Assembly: GCA_050084515.1 (NCBI GenBank)
Contig: CM114272.1
Location: 62,434,001 to 62,498,000 of the forward strand
Source of the DNA: Blasia pusilla
Lineage: Eukaryota; Marchantiophyta; Marchantiopsida; Blasiales
Reading direction: 5' to 3'
Length of the DNA stretch: 64,000 nt
In this document: positions 11,860 to 24,351 of the stretch, piece after piece
Layout: each line of letters begins with the position of its first letter
Numbering within the stretch: the stretch's first letter is position 1
The notes under the pieces: model-generated
Database searches by the model: none
What the model saw: the letters and a program-made list of their open reading frames with translations, nothing else
What the model was told of the DNA's origin: nothing
Position numbers and translations under genes: made by a program

Positions 11860-12048
11860 TGGGAGCTCTGTAACCAAAATTTCTGATTTGTATTTTCAGA
11901 GGTTTTATATTTTTTCATGAAAATACAAATCAGAAAAAATACAAATCAGAAATCTACATGAAAATACAAATCAGTGGTCTTGGTTACAGGTGCGGTTGGG
12001 AGCATGTAGATTTCTGATTTGTATTTTCAGAGGTTTTATATTTTTTCG
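11860..12048. repeat. Compound direct and inverted repeat in the element B leader
   Basis: A 37-bp unit starting TTTCTGATTTGTATTTTCAG occurs at 11880-11916 and again at 12010-12047. Between them lie inverted copies at 11918-11936 and 11935-11960, the second including the flank ATCTACATG that matches CATGTAGAT at 12003. The phrase GTGGTCTTGG also occurs twice (near 11853 and 11974). This pattern suits template switching during reverse transcription. Confidence 0.8.
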
Positions 12049-12299
12049 TTGGGAGAAATCGGCGCGGAAGCGCTGCCAAAATTTCAGTAGGAGAAGAGAC
12101 CTTGGGATTTACAACAATCCCCGTGGATTTTTATTGGAAGGTCCAATTTAAAATATTTTTTGACACCATGGTAGACCCTAAAGTTGTGCACGTTGTGCAA
12201 CAAATGGTGCATGATTTGGAGCTATGAGCAAAACGTTATGGCCAATTTTGCAAAACTTCCATTGTTAGGCAATTTTTGGGGTAAAATTGTTCAAACCCT

Positions 12300-12440
12300 A
12301 AACCTGTCGCCTTCAACGGTCCGCCTTCAACGGTCCGCCGTCAACGGTAAACCATCACCATCAACGGTCGGACATCTATGCTCCACCGTCACTATCGACA
12401 GTACGCCATCGCCATCCATCGTCGATCTTTGATCGTCGAC
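12300..12440. repeat. Degenerate tandem repeat with TCAACGGTC core
   Basis: Short units of about 11-12 bp around TTCAACGGTCCGCC and CATCAACGGTCGG, decaying toward ATCGTCGA. It lies in the long untranslated leader of element B. No function is seen. Confidence 0.5.
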
Positions 12441-13439
12441 CGTTGCTGCGGCCTAACGCCGCTGAGAGCCGCGTTCGGCCATTTTCTGCCGTTGGTTGCC
12501 ATTGCCACCATCACGGAGTGGACGGTCTTCCACGACAACCATTGATTCTCTGACTTGCGCCGCCATCATGTACTTTAATGTGGCCGCCACGGTCATTGCA
12601 GTTTCGTCATCAACGAGTGATGGGAGGTGACCTCGGGTTATGTTCTTTGAGTTTTCATTTCATTATGCTATGTTGTGATTGGTAGCCGCTCGACGACGAT
12701 GGAGTATCGTGTCGTAACGCTCGTAGCCGCAACGTGTCGCCGATTGCCGATCGTGCCGCTCGTGGCTGCACCGCATCATCTTGATCGCGGAGCCGCTCCT
12801 TCACTAAGATGTAGAGTGTGTATATTGCTGATTGAGGAGGGTATGCCGCATCCCATTATCGAGTGCCGTATTGTTATGTAGCCGTTCCGTGCCGCTAGTG
12901 CCGCACCACACCGTTGGATCCGCACCGCATATTGAGGGGGTTTGAGCAACATCAGTATAACTTGCTGATTAGAGGAGTTGTCTTCACGACAAAGTTGGGG
13001 TCGAGATTTGCAATTGCCGATGAGCGACATCAACATTATTATCAGGTTACCCATTATGATCTTTTACCGTGCACGTATGAGGGATTTCCGGGTATTGGGA
13101 AGTTATTTGGGATATTGGGTTTCGGGCTGATGCTGACAGCAATGATGATGTATGTGTTTAGGGGATATAGACCTATGTGGGATGTCCAGAGTTGAGGATA
13201 GTTTGTCGATGAGACGATAGATCACTTGATTTTCCGGACCACGCTGCTTGTTGCCGCACAACACACATCTCAGTGAGAGAGTGTAGATTAAGTGTCGCAT
13301 GTTTAGTTTGAGAGATTGAGGGATTACTCGTGAGATTGAGAGTGATCGTGTGAGAGGGGCACGAGGGTCATCACGGTGTCCTTTCGGGATTTTGAGAGGC
13401 GAGTTAGTGGACATGAGAGTAGCTGTGGAGGGTTTACCC

Positions 13440-14815
13440 GGAGTGGTGCGAGGTTTCGAGGGTCTCCACCTTAGAGACCACCTCGATCTTCTTCTGTGTC
13501 ATCTTCAGACGAGGGGTGTGTTAGTGATCCACCGTACACATTGAGTAGTCCTTCTAGTCGGGCGTACGAGATGGACGACCGGGATAGAGGACCGCGTAGG
13601 TTTTCAAGTGCTATAAGCACTATAGAGCTACACAACTTCATTGCGGAGTTTAAGAGTTGGTGTGACTCACAATAGGCTAGGAACTCTAGAGAGTTCAACT
13701 CGTTTATAGCATGGAACCGTATGTTCCAACATTTGGAGGGCACCCCCATGGACGATTACCATGAGTTCTCCCACACATATGCCCAAGAGATTGAGGCATG
13801 GCGACTCTACTATGATCCACACTATGTATCATGGATAGAGCCGTTCCCAAATGAGGAGGAGGAGTCATGAGAGGCTACTTCCTCTTTCACTAGTGATGGA
13901 AGGGGTCACTCGTACTAGAGCAGTTGCACCGTCTGGTCGAGTTCGTCCCAGGTTCAATGCCGTGGTTGAGTTCTTTGTTGAGTTGAGGGAGAGCTACCAG
14001 GGGGTACATATGGAGAAGTTATAGAGCATCCACGACTTCCAGAGGCGCCCGGGTGAGAGTTTGCATGAGGCCTACACTCGCTTGGGCGGTTGAGCAACGT
14101 CACTCAAGGGCTGACAGAGGCTCAGGCTATCGTGTCATGGTACGCGATGCTAGACCGGACCCTGCAGACACGGGTGCGGGAGGGGATGCTTCTTATGAAC
14201 ACCTCCCCTACGTTAAGAGATGTTTTAGGAATGTTGAGAACATTGAGCGCAACATGGCAAAGGAGAGCGTAGCCACCATGAGTTCTAGGTGAGAGCAATC
14301 ACGATTACCTGCACCACCACTACAACAACGTGGACTTCGAGATAGGTTGACTGTGGCACCACGAGCTCAAGGAGGATACCGGAAGGCCGTGCCACAGAGA
14401 CTTGCACCTTCATATGCGGCTTAGCAACAGCCGCCTACGATTACTTGTTGGTCATGTGGTGGAGCCCATCATCAGCGTGATTGCACTCGTCAGGGTCATA
14501 GACGTGTGCCTCAATATGGAAGAGCAGATAGTGTTGCACCAGGAGATTATCAATGTGAGTATGGTCAGAGATATGGTCACACACGCGCCACGTGTTTCAG
14601 TTTACAGCTTGAGTTATGTCGATACCGAGGGCCAGAGAGGGTACCAAAGCGAGTAGCCAGTCTGGGTGGGCCTAGAGATCGTGCACAAGATGGTCCCGTT
14701 GGGCGACGAGGAGCTGGAGTTGCCCGGTAGGGTGGTGGAGTTGCCCGTGGAGGAGATAGAGTCTCACCACCTAGACGCATCAAGGGAGACGTTGGGGGCG
14801 TGAGGCTAGGATGGC
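13440..14815 (+). pseudogene. Element B gag with two zinc knuckles
   Basis: The capsid-like part aligns with element C gag: IELHNFIAEFKSWCD and FQHLEGTPMDDYHEF near 13620-13770, then SYQGVHMEKL, FQRRPGESLHEAYTRL near 14040 and VSWYAMLDRTLQTRV near 14130. Two knuckles follow near 14445 (CWSCGGAHHQRDC) and 14550 (CEYGQRYGHTRATC, with the second Cys replaced). Stops and frame changes interrupt it. Confidence 0.75.
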
Positions 14816-14819
14816 TGCT

Positions 14820-15330
14820 CAAATATAGCAGCTATCAAGAGGTTGTGGTGAGGATTCGCTCAGGCCATCCTACAGATGAGTCCGTGGTGCGAGGCAAGGC
14901 GATAGTGATTGATGCATAGTCCTACAACGTCTTGGTTGGTGGAGTAGTGTTATATTTGATGGGGTTTTCCTGGATTACTAGGAGGAGTCACCGTCCTACA
15001 GACCAGGATGGCAGTCATGTGATGGGCGTCTTAGCTCATTACCCGTTCGATTCACATGTGTAGTGATCGAGCAACGGCCATGAGAGATAGCGACTTTAGC
15101 AGCATTTAGCAATGCCATCACTTGGCCTAGTGATTTGATTGAGGGACATATCCATGTAGAGGATACTCCCGTTCATGACATTTCTATGGAGAGGAGTGTC
15201 ATGATAGCCACATCAGTCCGTGAAGAAGAGGTGTTGCTTTGGGGCTCGATTGAGGAGCTTTGACGCTTAGCCATTAAGCATGTGCAGACCGCATGGAGTG
15301 AGACGTTTACACCAGAGTGTGACGAGTCAG
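14820..15330 (+). pseudogene. Element B protease region, active-site loop deleted
   Basis: The segment QEVVVRIRSGHPTDE ... SYNVLVGGVVLYLMGF aligns with the C-terminal half of the element C protease (EIVVRVQPEHQMD ... SYDVLVGSTVLYPRGF). The upstream part that carries DSG in C is missing here. The gag tail runs straight into this half, so an internal deletion is inferred. Confidence 0.7.
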
Positions 15331-15384
15331 AGGAATCCCAAGTAGCCAAGAGTACTGCTATGACCCCTTTTGACACACCCCGAT

Positions 15385-16140
15385 TGTGTGGTGCATCTTA
15401 GAGGAGGGTATTTGAGTGTTGGATCTCTTTGGAGGGATCATCATTGCGTTAGTTGTTGATTTGCAGGCTAGAGTGCGTATGCAGTAGTACCTATTGCATT
15501 GATGATGTTGCGAGGGGCGCTTCACTTCACCATGTGGCGCAGTTACGCCTCCATTTTCCCGACTTGTTGTCTGCGTCCGCCATTCAGGGTTACTAGAGTT
15601 CCCTACCGAGGGACATTTCATTTTTGAGGGCGCGCATGGATCGGCCTGGCAGTTTTTTTGGATGCGGCGAGTGTGGGTTCACGAGCACATCGCCCGCGTC
15701 TTTTGTGGACCAACTTGGTACCACACGAGGTGTTGCAAAGGGCATATGCAAGAGTGGAGCACCCCTCCAATTTGTTGGTGGATTCTATATTGGATCCGGG
15801 CCGTCGATCATAGACAATGAGGCACGATGATCGACCGCCGTTGATTGTGGTCAACAAAATTGGTATGCCACGGGCAGCCTTTCCCACATTGGTGAGTTTT
15901 CTCGCTTCCTATGCATTCAAGGAGGCTGGATCTGGCTTGGTTTGGAATGATCAGGTACAGATGTTGGTGGAGCCCAACGCCGATGAGTGAGAGCGAGCGT
16001 TGGGATTCCCCACAAGAGTGACGGTAGAACCGTCACTATCAGAGGTATCACGACATCATGTCTTGGGTCAAGCCATCGACCTGAAGTGCTTGACATGGAT
16101 TTTCAGCTTAGGAGTAGCTGAGCAGCGTCGTTTGAGGATG
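15385..16140 (+). pseudogene. Element B C5-cytosine methyltransferase, internally deleted
   Basis: Motif I (SAM binding) is recognisable near 15417-15445 as VLDLFGGI, after an in-frame stop. The following part (ASLHHVAQLRLHFPDLL, then SLPRDIS near 15600) matches element C. At about 15645-15660 the sequence jumps from MDRPG to LDAASVGSRAHRPRL, so the ~100 residues with the catalytic PCQ and ENV motifs are gone. Motif VIII (SRAHRPRL), the small target-recognition segment (TNLVPHEVLQRAY) and motif X (HHVLGQAIDLKCLTWI at about 16040) remain. It cannot be catalytic. Confidence 0.85.
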
Positions 16141-16499
16141 CGACAGATCACAGCAGTTGTGTTGGTGAGTCCCATGCCTACCAAGACTGTTGAGGCAGTG
16201 GTTGGGGGCGAGACCCAAGGAGATCGACACACCAAGGGTGATCGGGACACACACTCTTGGACTTCTTGGGATGTTTTGCAGGTATGCAAGGAGATGGTAG
16301 CCACAACATTGAGCATGGTTCCAGTTACTGCGCATGGAGATTCGATTTTAGAGTTGGTTGTAGGGGAGCAATCAAGTTTTGTTTACGGGGTTGCACCATA
16401 GCAACGTTAACCACCAACACTCGTGCCGGAGAGTCTTACCGTAGTCATGATGGAGACTTGGGAGCCAGATTTGGGCCCTAAGCTGATAGGAGGAGAGGG

Positions 16500-17900
16500 G
16501 CGCCGGATACACTAGTTCCTTAGGAGTTTTAGGAGTTGTTTTACATTTAGTATGCATGATTTGGGTACGGTGAAGGGTCCAGGGATCCGCATTGAGTTGT
16601 CGAATGACACGCCGATCTTCCGACAATCCTACAGGTACAGTGACATGGAGAGGGCTCTAATTCAGAGTAGGAGCCAGAACTTGGTTGGAGAAGGACTAAT
16701 GGAGATGTCGTATGGAGAGTATGCATATGCCACTATCATGCCCTCCAAGAAGAATGTGCATGGCAACTGGACGAATAGGCGGATGTGTGGAGATTACCGA
16801 CCTATCAATCAGTAGATGAAGTCCGATAGGTATGCCATGCCCACTCCTGAGGAGATCTTTGATGCTTTTGGGCATGCAAAGGTCTTCCATTCATTAGATC
16901 TTTGAGTTGGATACCATCAGCTGCCTATCAGATTGGAGGACAGGCAAAAGACGGCATTTGGGGGCATTGATCCTCACGGGAAGGATTTCTTGTACCAGTG
17001 GCGGTTCTTGACATTTGGGTTAAAGTATGTCCCGGCTTAGTTTAAGAGGGTCATGGATAGGATCTTGGCAAGTCTGGATTTTGCTAGGTGTTATATTAAT
17101 GACATCATAGTCTTTAGCGCCACGGTTGAGGAGCATGAGCGACATCTAGAAGAGGTGTTTCGACGATTGCACTTACATGGGCTCAAGTTACATCCAGGAA
17201 ACTGCAAGTTCTTCTATAACCAGATTGAGTACTTGGGTCATACGATATACCCTGGTGGCCTTGGTGTGCAGCAAATGAAGGTTGAGGCTATTTCACATAT
17301 TCCACGTCCAATAGATGTGAGTCGAATTTGTGCATTCATGGGATTGGCAAACTTCTATCGACGATACGTTAAGGGTTTTAGCTCAATTGCGAAGCCGCTG
17401 ACCTTGCTGACCAAGATGGATCAGGAGTGGCTCTGAGGGGATAAGCAGGAGAGAGCATTTCAAGTGCTCAAGGATATATTGACGTCCGCGCCCATATTGA
17501 GGAGATCGATCAGGAAGCGTCCTGTCCAGTTGCATACCGATTGGAGCATGTTGGGGCTTGGAGCCATGCTTACCTAGCATGACGATGATGGTAGAGAGTT
17601 TGTGGTGGCTTACACTAGTCGCTTGACAGTGCAGAGGCAAAGTATAGCTTGTATGAGGGTGAGTGCTTGGCTGCAGTATGGGCTGTTGCACATTTCAGAT
17701 GTTATCTATTCGGAAATCCCTTTACCATCATTACTGATCATCAACCACTTAAGTGGTTGATGGAGTCTGAAAAAATCTTACATGGTAGGTTATGAGGTGG
17801 GCTCTTTTGTTGCAGGAGTATGACTTCCAGGTGGTACATAGACCTAGGATGCTCAACCAAGATGCAGATGGTTTGAGCCGTATCCCATGCCCGAGTTAGC
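16500..17900 (+). pseudogene. Element B reverse transcriptase and RNase H
   Basis: RT starts with GPGIRIELSNDTPIFRQ near 16580 and RMCGDYRPINQ near 16780. The active site reads CYINDIIVFS near 17090 (YIDD changed to YIND). The connection domain has NFYRRYVKGFS and the RNase H part has QLHTDWSMLGLGA near 17530 and a decayed THEPLRWL segment near 17740. Several stops (near 16815, 17038 and 17436) interrupt it. It is closely related to 24352-25640. Confidence 0.9.
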
Positions 17901-17939
17901 AAGATGCGATTGGAGCTCGTAGCATGGTGAGAGTGATGA

Positions 17940-18890
17940 GGAGTTGTTGTTAGGATGGCATGCGTCAGCCTATTTGGGCTTGTTGGCTATGGCGAGCCAG
18001 ATTGTTGAGACTTCGATGGCAAGGTTTGATGGAGAGTCCTTAGATCCAGAGGCCGGTGAGGAAACGATAGGTGGCCGAGATATGCACGAAGATGGAGTGG
18101 TCTTGGAGTACCTGCGTATTGGCAACGTCGCAAGCACAGTGGGTGCTAGAGAGCGGGATCGGATCCTACAGCGAGCCAGACGGTTCCGATGGGAGGGGAC
18201 ACATGTGTTGCGAGTGTGGGAGGATGGTAGAGTGCGTGTAGTGCCTCATCCTTCCCAAAGGACACGTTTGGTGCGTTATGCCCATCAGGAGTTGGGTCAT
18301 TTTGGAGTGAAGCGGTCGTATAGCTTGCTCCATATTAAGTATTGGTGGCGAGGCATGCACACTAACGTTCAACAGTTTGTTGCCATATCTATTGTGTGTG
18401 ATTGAGTTTGAGCATCATTCAATGCCTTGACTCCACAATTGTATCCACTTGCGATCATGGGTTTAGGTTATAGATGGAGTTTGGATTTTGCAACACCTTT
18501 GCCTTTGACGGAGCGCCATAGTCGTTATGTGTAGATGATGTTCGAGCACTTCTTGAAGTGGATAGAGTTGGTTGCATTGCCTGACAAAGCGAGTGAGGAA
18601 GTAGCGTATGCCTTCCTAGATTGAGTGTTGAGTCATTACGGTGCACCAGCTAAAGTATTGACAGACCACGGTAGAGAGTTTCGCGGGGAGTTTCAGGCCT
18701 TGTGTGATTAGGCAGTGATCGATCATCGCACGACTTTGCGAGATCATCCTGAGGTGGATGGACTAGCGGAGCAGGTTGTGCAGACGGTGAAGAGAGGACT
18801 ATGCAAGTATGGCTTGCAGAGAGGTCACCTAGGAAATTGGGACCTCCTGTTGTGCCGTGGTTGGAAATGGGATACAGATTCAACAGGCAT
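17940..18890 (+). pseudogene. Element B integrase (zinc finger and core)
   Basis: The H2C2 finger is at about 18270-18405 (HQELGHFGVKRSYSLLH ... IVCD; the first Cys appears lost). The core follows with GYRWSLDFATPLPLT near 18470, VLTDHGREF near 18655 and RDHPEVDGLAEQ near 18745, giving the D, D and E neighbourhood of the DDE catalytic triad. The frame ends near 18890 where an A-type LTR fragment begins. The integrase tail and PHD seen in element C are absent. Confidence 0.85.
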
Positions 18891-18891
18891 C

Positions 18892-19108
18892 TTGTCGTGC
18901 ACCTACTCTCCTTGACCGTCAATCTCTAGTATTGCGGAAGCATACATTCAATAGGATACGCTCTCATCGCCGATCTGCACCCAAACACGCACTCTCGTTA
19001 GTCGGGTCTGGGCCAATCGTTCATTCAACCCACCGAGTCTTCTACTCGGCGTCTCATCAAGCTCAACCGTCCCTACTTCCTAGGTTCCAAACACCACAAG
19101 TCCTTCAA
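18892..19108 (-). repeat. Truncated element A-type LTR fragment
   Basis: It starts exactly at the terminal TGTCG of the A LTR and follows 2104-2320 with moderate divergence (CCTACTCTCCTTGA, GCACCCAAACACGCACTC, GTCTCATCAAGCTCA). It ends near CAAGTCCTTCAAGACTTG, next to a short inverted copy AAGGACTTG. It replaces the 3' end of element B. Confidence 0.85.
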
Positions 19109-19126
19109 GACTTGAAGGACTTGCCA

Positions 19127-19612
19127 TATATATATATTCCTTATGAGGTATAGGAGCTTTTTTGCATTTAGCATGCATGATTTGGATATGGTGAAGGGTC
19201 CAGGGATCCGCATTGAGTTGTCTAGAGACACCCCAATCTTTCGACAACCCTACATGTACAGTGACATACAGAAGGCTTTGATTCAAATCAAGAGCCATGA
19301 CTTGGTTAGCGGAGGACTAGTGGAGATGTCACATGGGAAGTATGTATATGTCACTATCATGCCCGCCAAGAAGGATGTGCATTGAAATTGGACGGATAGG
19401 CGGATGTGTGGAGATTACCGACCTATCAATGGCACACGAAGTCTGATAGGTATGTCATGCCCACTCTTGACGAGATCTCTGATGTTATTGGGCATGCAAA
19501 GGTTTTCAGTTCCTTGGATCTTCGAGTCGGATACCATCAACTTCCTATCAAATTGGAGGACAGGCAAAAGATGACATTTTGGGGCATGGATCCTCATGGG
19601 AAGGATTTTTGG
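19127..19612 (+). pseudogene. Second RT fragment of the B/C family
   Basis: This piece repeats the RT N-terminal half of element B (16540-16990): GPGIRIELSRDTPIFRQ, RMCGDYRPIN and LGYHQ-like YHQLPIKLEDRQK. It contains no active-site box and ends abruptly at about 19612. It is a third, truncated family member rather than part of B, since B already has its RT. Confidence 0.85.
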
Positions 19613-19789
19613 GAATTCCTAATCTCCCTCCTCACGCTAACATCATTACTATTACATTGTTGGAAGTGTAGTATTATTTACAAGATCAAAGAAAGAGTTT
19701 GTCTGATTTTGCAAACATACCCTAAGCTAACTTTCACAACCTTAATTCTCGCTCATATTTAGAGGAAGAAAAGAGATTTTGTGATAGTG

Positions 19790-21357
<1,568 letters not shown>

Positions 21358-21490
21358 TGTCGTGCACATACACATCGCTACACAACCCACATCGCTGGTC
21401 ACATCTACACAACACACAACACCGATCTTCCCCAACATATGGGTAGATCCACACTTAAACAAAATCCTTTCCACACAAGTAAATCTCACA
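21358..21490 (-). repeat. 137-bp repeat X, copy 1 (diverged)
   Basis: Begins TGTCGTGCACATACACATCGC and shares CATCGCTGGTCACATCTACA and CACCGATCTTCCCCA with copies 2 and 3. It starts directly at the end of the helicase fragment. Confidence 0.8.
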
Positions 21491-21826
21491 TTTTCTTGGG
21501 CATCCCCGAAGGCGAGGTTCAAATTCTTCACAATCATTCATAGGGCATAGATTTCAGTGGCTATGCTAAAAATAAGATTCTTAGGCCTCCCTGCTATGTG
21601 CCTAATATGATTTTTTTGTTCATACTATCACCATCTATGAGGTGACTCTAAGCACTCATCATCCCATATAACATTTCCCCAATCTCCACCTTGATGTATG
21701 GGTTTGAGTTGGATCCAAAATGGATGAAAATATTCCTAGCATGAAGATCGGTATGAAAAACCTCACGCTTGTTGACAATCTCCATGGTACAAAGAAGGGA
21801 AACCACAAGTTGGACAAAATTTGATG
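21490..21826 (-). pseudogene. Protein-kinase catalytic fragment
   Basis: On the minus strand the segment near 21690-21770 reads EVFHTDLHARNIFIHFGS then NPYIKVEIGE. This resembles kinase subdomain VIb (HRDLxARN, with Arg changed to Thr) followed by the region of DFG (here EIG). Downstream decayed frames contain ATEIYAL-MIV, similar to the subdomain IX YxxGMI region. There is no complete kinase; it looks like a captured gene fragment bracketed by repeat X copies. Confidence 0.5.
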
Positions 21827-21964
21827 TGTCGTGCGCATACATATCGCTATACAACATACATCGCTGGTCACATCTACACCACACAACACCGATCTTCCCC
21901 ACACACGGGTCGATCCACACATGTACAAAAATCAACTCATACATATACATGGAGATCACACAAC
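21827..21964 (-). repeat. 137-bp repeat X, copy 2
   Basis: Very similar to 22431-22568. On the minus strand it runs from TTGTGTGATCTCCATG to GCGCACGACA, so it has TG/CA-type ends of its own. It lies directly beyond the element C 3' LTR. Confidence 0.85.
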
Positions 21965-22568
21965 TAAAAATAAAGAGTAATAAAAATGGCACACCCGGCC
22001 TAAAACTCCACTCCTCAATCTACATCAGCATATCGAGCCTCGTCCACCCAGTGCTATCAAGGAATCCGGACGCTATCACCCTAGTCATATCTCACATACA
22101 TACAAGAGAGGTGCTCCAACGACCCAACATGAGAAAGATGGCTTAGGAAAGCCATCTTCCTCTCTTATATAGGGTTGGGAAGAGCCAAAATGCTCTTCCC
22201 CTAAAAATAGCCCTCCCCTTGGTAACTTGCGCTGTGGGGTGATGTCAACAAGTCACCCGGCTATGAAAGACCTCAACATGAAAGTTATCAAAAACAACTT
22301 TCTTGACACAATGGACCTATCCTCAACCTCATCCGACACCGTGGGACAAAGTTATACTCAAGATAGTCCGTTGGCTCCTATGCCCTATCCACGATAGATG
22401 TCGGCCTATCGGCTACTCAGATATGATAGTTGTCGTGCGCATACATATCGCTACACAACATACATCGCTGGTCACATCTACACCACACAACACCGATCTT
22501 CCCCACACATGGGTCGATCCATACATGTACAAAAATCAACTCATACATATACATGGAGATCACACAAC
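21965..22568 (-). repeat. Element C 3' LTR
   Basis: 21965-22430 matches 31050-31520 closely (GGCACACCCGGCCTAAAACT, the TATA region, CACGATAGAT). The U3 start is repeat X copy 3 (22431-22568). The TATA box CTTATATAGGG lies near 22170 and the leader segment CATGAGAAAGATG is at 22128-22140. Confidence 0.85.
22431..22568 (-). repeat. 137-bp repeat X, copy 3 (inside C LTR)
   Basis: Same sequence as copy 2 with few changes. It abuts the element C internal region, where the minus strand shows the purine-rich CTAGGGGGGCG just before the LTR start. Confidence 0.85.
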
Positions 22569-22599
22569 CGCCCCCCTAGCTGGAAGTTGGATCCCCCCA
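22569..22599 (-). other. Element C polypurine-tract region
   Basis: The minus strand reads TTGGGGGGATCC and then CTAGGGGGGCG immediately upstream of the LTR start at 22568. One of these G runs is the likely plus-strand primer. Confidence 0.55.
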
Positions 22600-22644
22600 A
22601 CTCCAGATAGAAAATATCACATCTCTCTGACATGACCTACTATC

Positions 22645-23300
22645 CTATACACATCTCGGATACATCCATCATCCTATGAGAACCACATCAAGAGGGAGGG
22701 TCAGACATAAAATATGCCATCCTCGAGAACAACCATCACATACCAACATGATGGCTGCACCCCTCGCAGATACGCACAACATACACCTCAAGCCTGTAGG
22801 TACCACTGCCAAGCTCGGATCCACCGTCCCATCTACGTTCGAAGATGACATCGCGCACAATTTGCGCACATGATCCTTCCAAACCATACCATCCCGCCCC
22901 TCCAACATGAGTACTGGTGTGTACCTGCGCACACGTAGGGATCGTGCGCTCCACAATGACATCTAGCGTCGTGGGTGCCGCCTGTAAATAACGTAATCTC
23001 CAGGATGAAACCTCCTAATCCCCTAATCCCCCAGACGATAACCTCCTCCATAGCTAAGTTCTGGCCATCATAATATATCTCCTGTAATCCGGGCCTCGGG
23101 TATAAGTTCATCAAAGGCCATAGGCATAACTCTCTTGGCGGAAAAAATCTTTCGAGAACATGCTTGTACCCACACATCTGGATCATCAAGATCTAACACC
23201 TCATCCATGTCAGAATCGCTGTAATCTGGCTTTCTCCCAAAGAGCAAAAAGTACCGTGAAAATGACGCCAAGGATGCTGCCGACTAAGCGATAATCCATA
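22645..23300 (-). pseudogene. Element C integrase tail and PHD finger
   Basis: After a segment with LFGRKPDYSDSDMDEV (23068-23271), the tail reads RRFHPGDYV then VLMLEGRDGMVWKDHVR, a typical Ty3 integrase C-terminal fold. A PHD finger ends the protein (22651-22785): CMLC, 12 residues, CDGCSRGWHILC, then W-M-Y-P-R-C. The spacing fits C4-H-C3, with the seventh ligand Cys changed to Tyr and a TGA just before the WMYPRC end. PHD fingers read histone H3 tails, so it probably replaces the chromodomain as a targeting module. The stop codon is TAG at 22645-22647. Confidence 0.8.
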
Positions 23301-24350
23301 GCCAACCATAGCAATCAGAGGTCCCACTCCCTCAACTGTCCCCGTTGTAAGTCATACTTGCGCAATCCTCTCTTCACCCTCTGTACCACTCTCTCCGCCA
23401 ATCCATCCGCCTCAAGATGATCTCTGGACGTGGTGTGGTGATCTATGAGGGCCTGATCACACAAGGCCTAAAACTCTTCCCTGAACTTGGTACCCTGGTC
23501 AGTCAACACCTCCGCTGGTGCACCAAAGTGACTAAGCACATGATCTAGAAATGCATAAGTTGTTCCCTCGCTCGCCTTGTCTGGTAGTGCCACCAACTCT
23601 ATCCACTTGGAGAAATCTTCCACCATGACCAACACGTACCTATGATGACGCCCTGTCAATGGCAAAGGTCCAGCAAAGTCTAAACTCCACCAATAACCTA
23701 AACCCATAATCGGAAAAGGATGTAACTTCGGAGTGGGAGCATTGAAGGATGCTCGCACTCTGTCACATCATACATCTAGCCACAAACTACTGTACCCCAA
23801 TATGCATGCCGCGCCACCAATATTGAACCTGGAGTAAGCTGTAAGTACGCTTTACTCCAAAATGTCCCAACTCCTGATGGGCATGTCGCACTACACGTGC
23901 TCGCTGGGAAGGATGAGATACCACTTGTATCCTACCATCTCCCCATACCCGCAAAATGTGAGTCCCCTCCCACCGAACCTCTTGGCTCTCTCAGAGGGAT
24001 CCGATCCCGCTCCCTAGCACTCACTGTACTCGCTATGACAACAGTGCGCAAGAACTCCACAACCTCCACGTTGCCATGGATATCACGACCACCTGTCGCC
24101 TCCTCACTAACCACCAGATTGGAAGACTCATCATCCAACCCCACCACTGGAGTCATCACCTGTGGTTGACCTTCCATAGTCAACCAGAAAAGATAGGCAG
24201 ATGCATGCCAACCGGGCACCATCTCCTCATCACTCTCTCCGTGCCATCGAGCTCCTGTGTCGTCTCTCTAACTCGAACATGGATTACGACTCAACCCATC
24301 CGCATCCTAGTTCAGCCGACCTGGCCTATGAACCACCTCAAACTCATACT
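23300..24350 (-). pseudogene. Element C integrase zinc finger and core
   Basis: The finger HQELGHFGVKRTYSLLQ near 23850 is followed by CMM and, after a shift, the Cys/Asp of the fourth ligand. The core (23468-23758) has WWSLDFAGPLPLTGRHH (first Asp), WIELVALPDKASEG and VLTDQGTKF (second Asp). The catalytic Glu region lies toward 23400 (DGLAER). Strand transfer would be its job. The core is one base out of the main frame, and a TAG follows the finger. Confidence 0.85.
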
Positions 24351-24351
24351 C

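Larger units (their letters stand above)
11104..18890 (+). mobile_element. Element B: Ty3/gypsy with DNA methyltransferase, truncated
   Basis: A plus-strand relative of element C (same domain order, similar protein sequence). Visible parts: putative 5' LTR ending ...TTATTTTTACA at 11613, long leader, gag, protease without its active-site loop, a methyltransferase with an internal deletion, RT-RNase H, integrase finger and core. The 3' end (integrase tail, PHD region, 3' LTR) is missing: the sequence stops at a fragment of an element A LTR at 18892. The 5' limit is uncertain; TGTCACG at 11104 is a guess for the LTR start. Confidence 0.85.
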
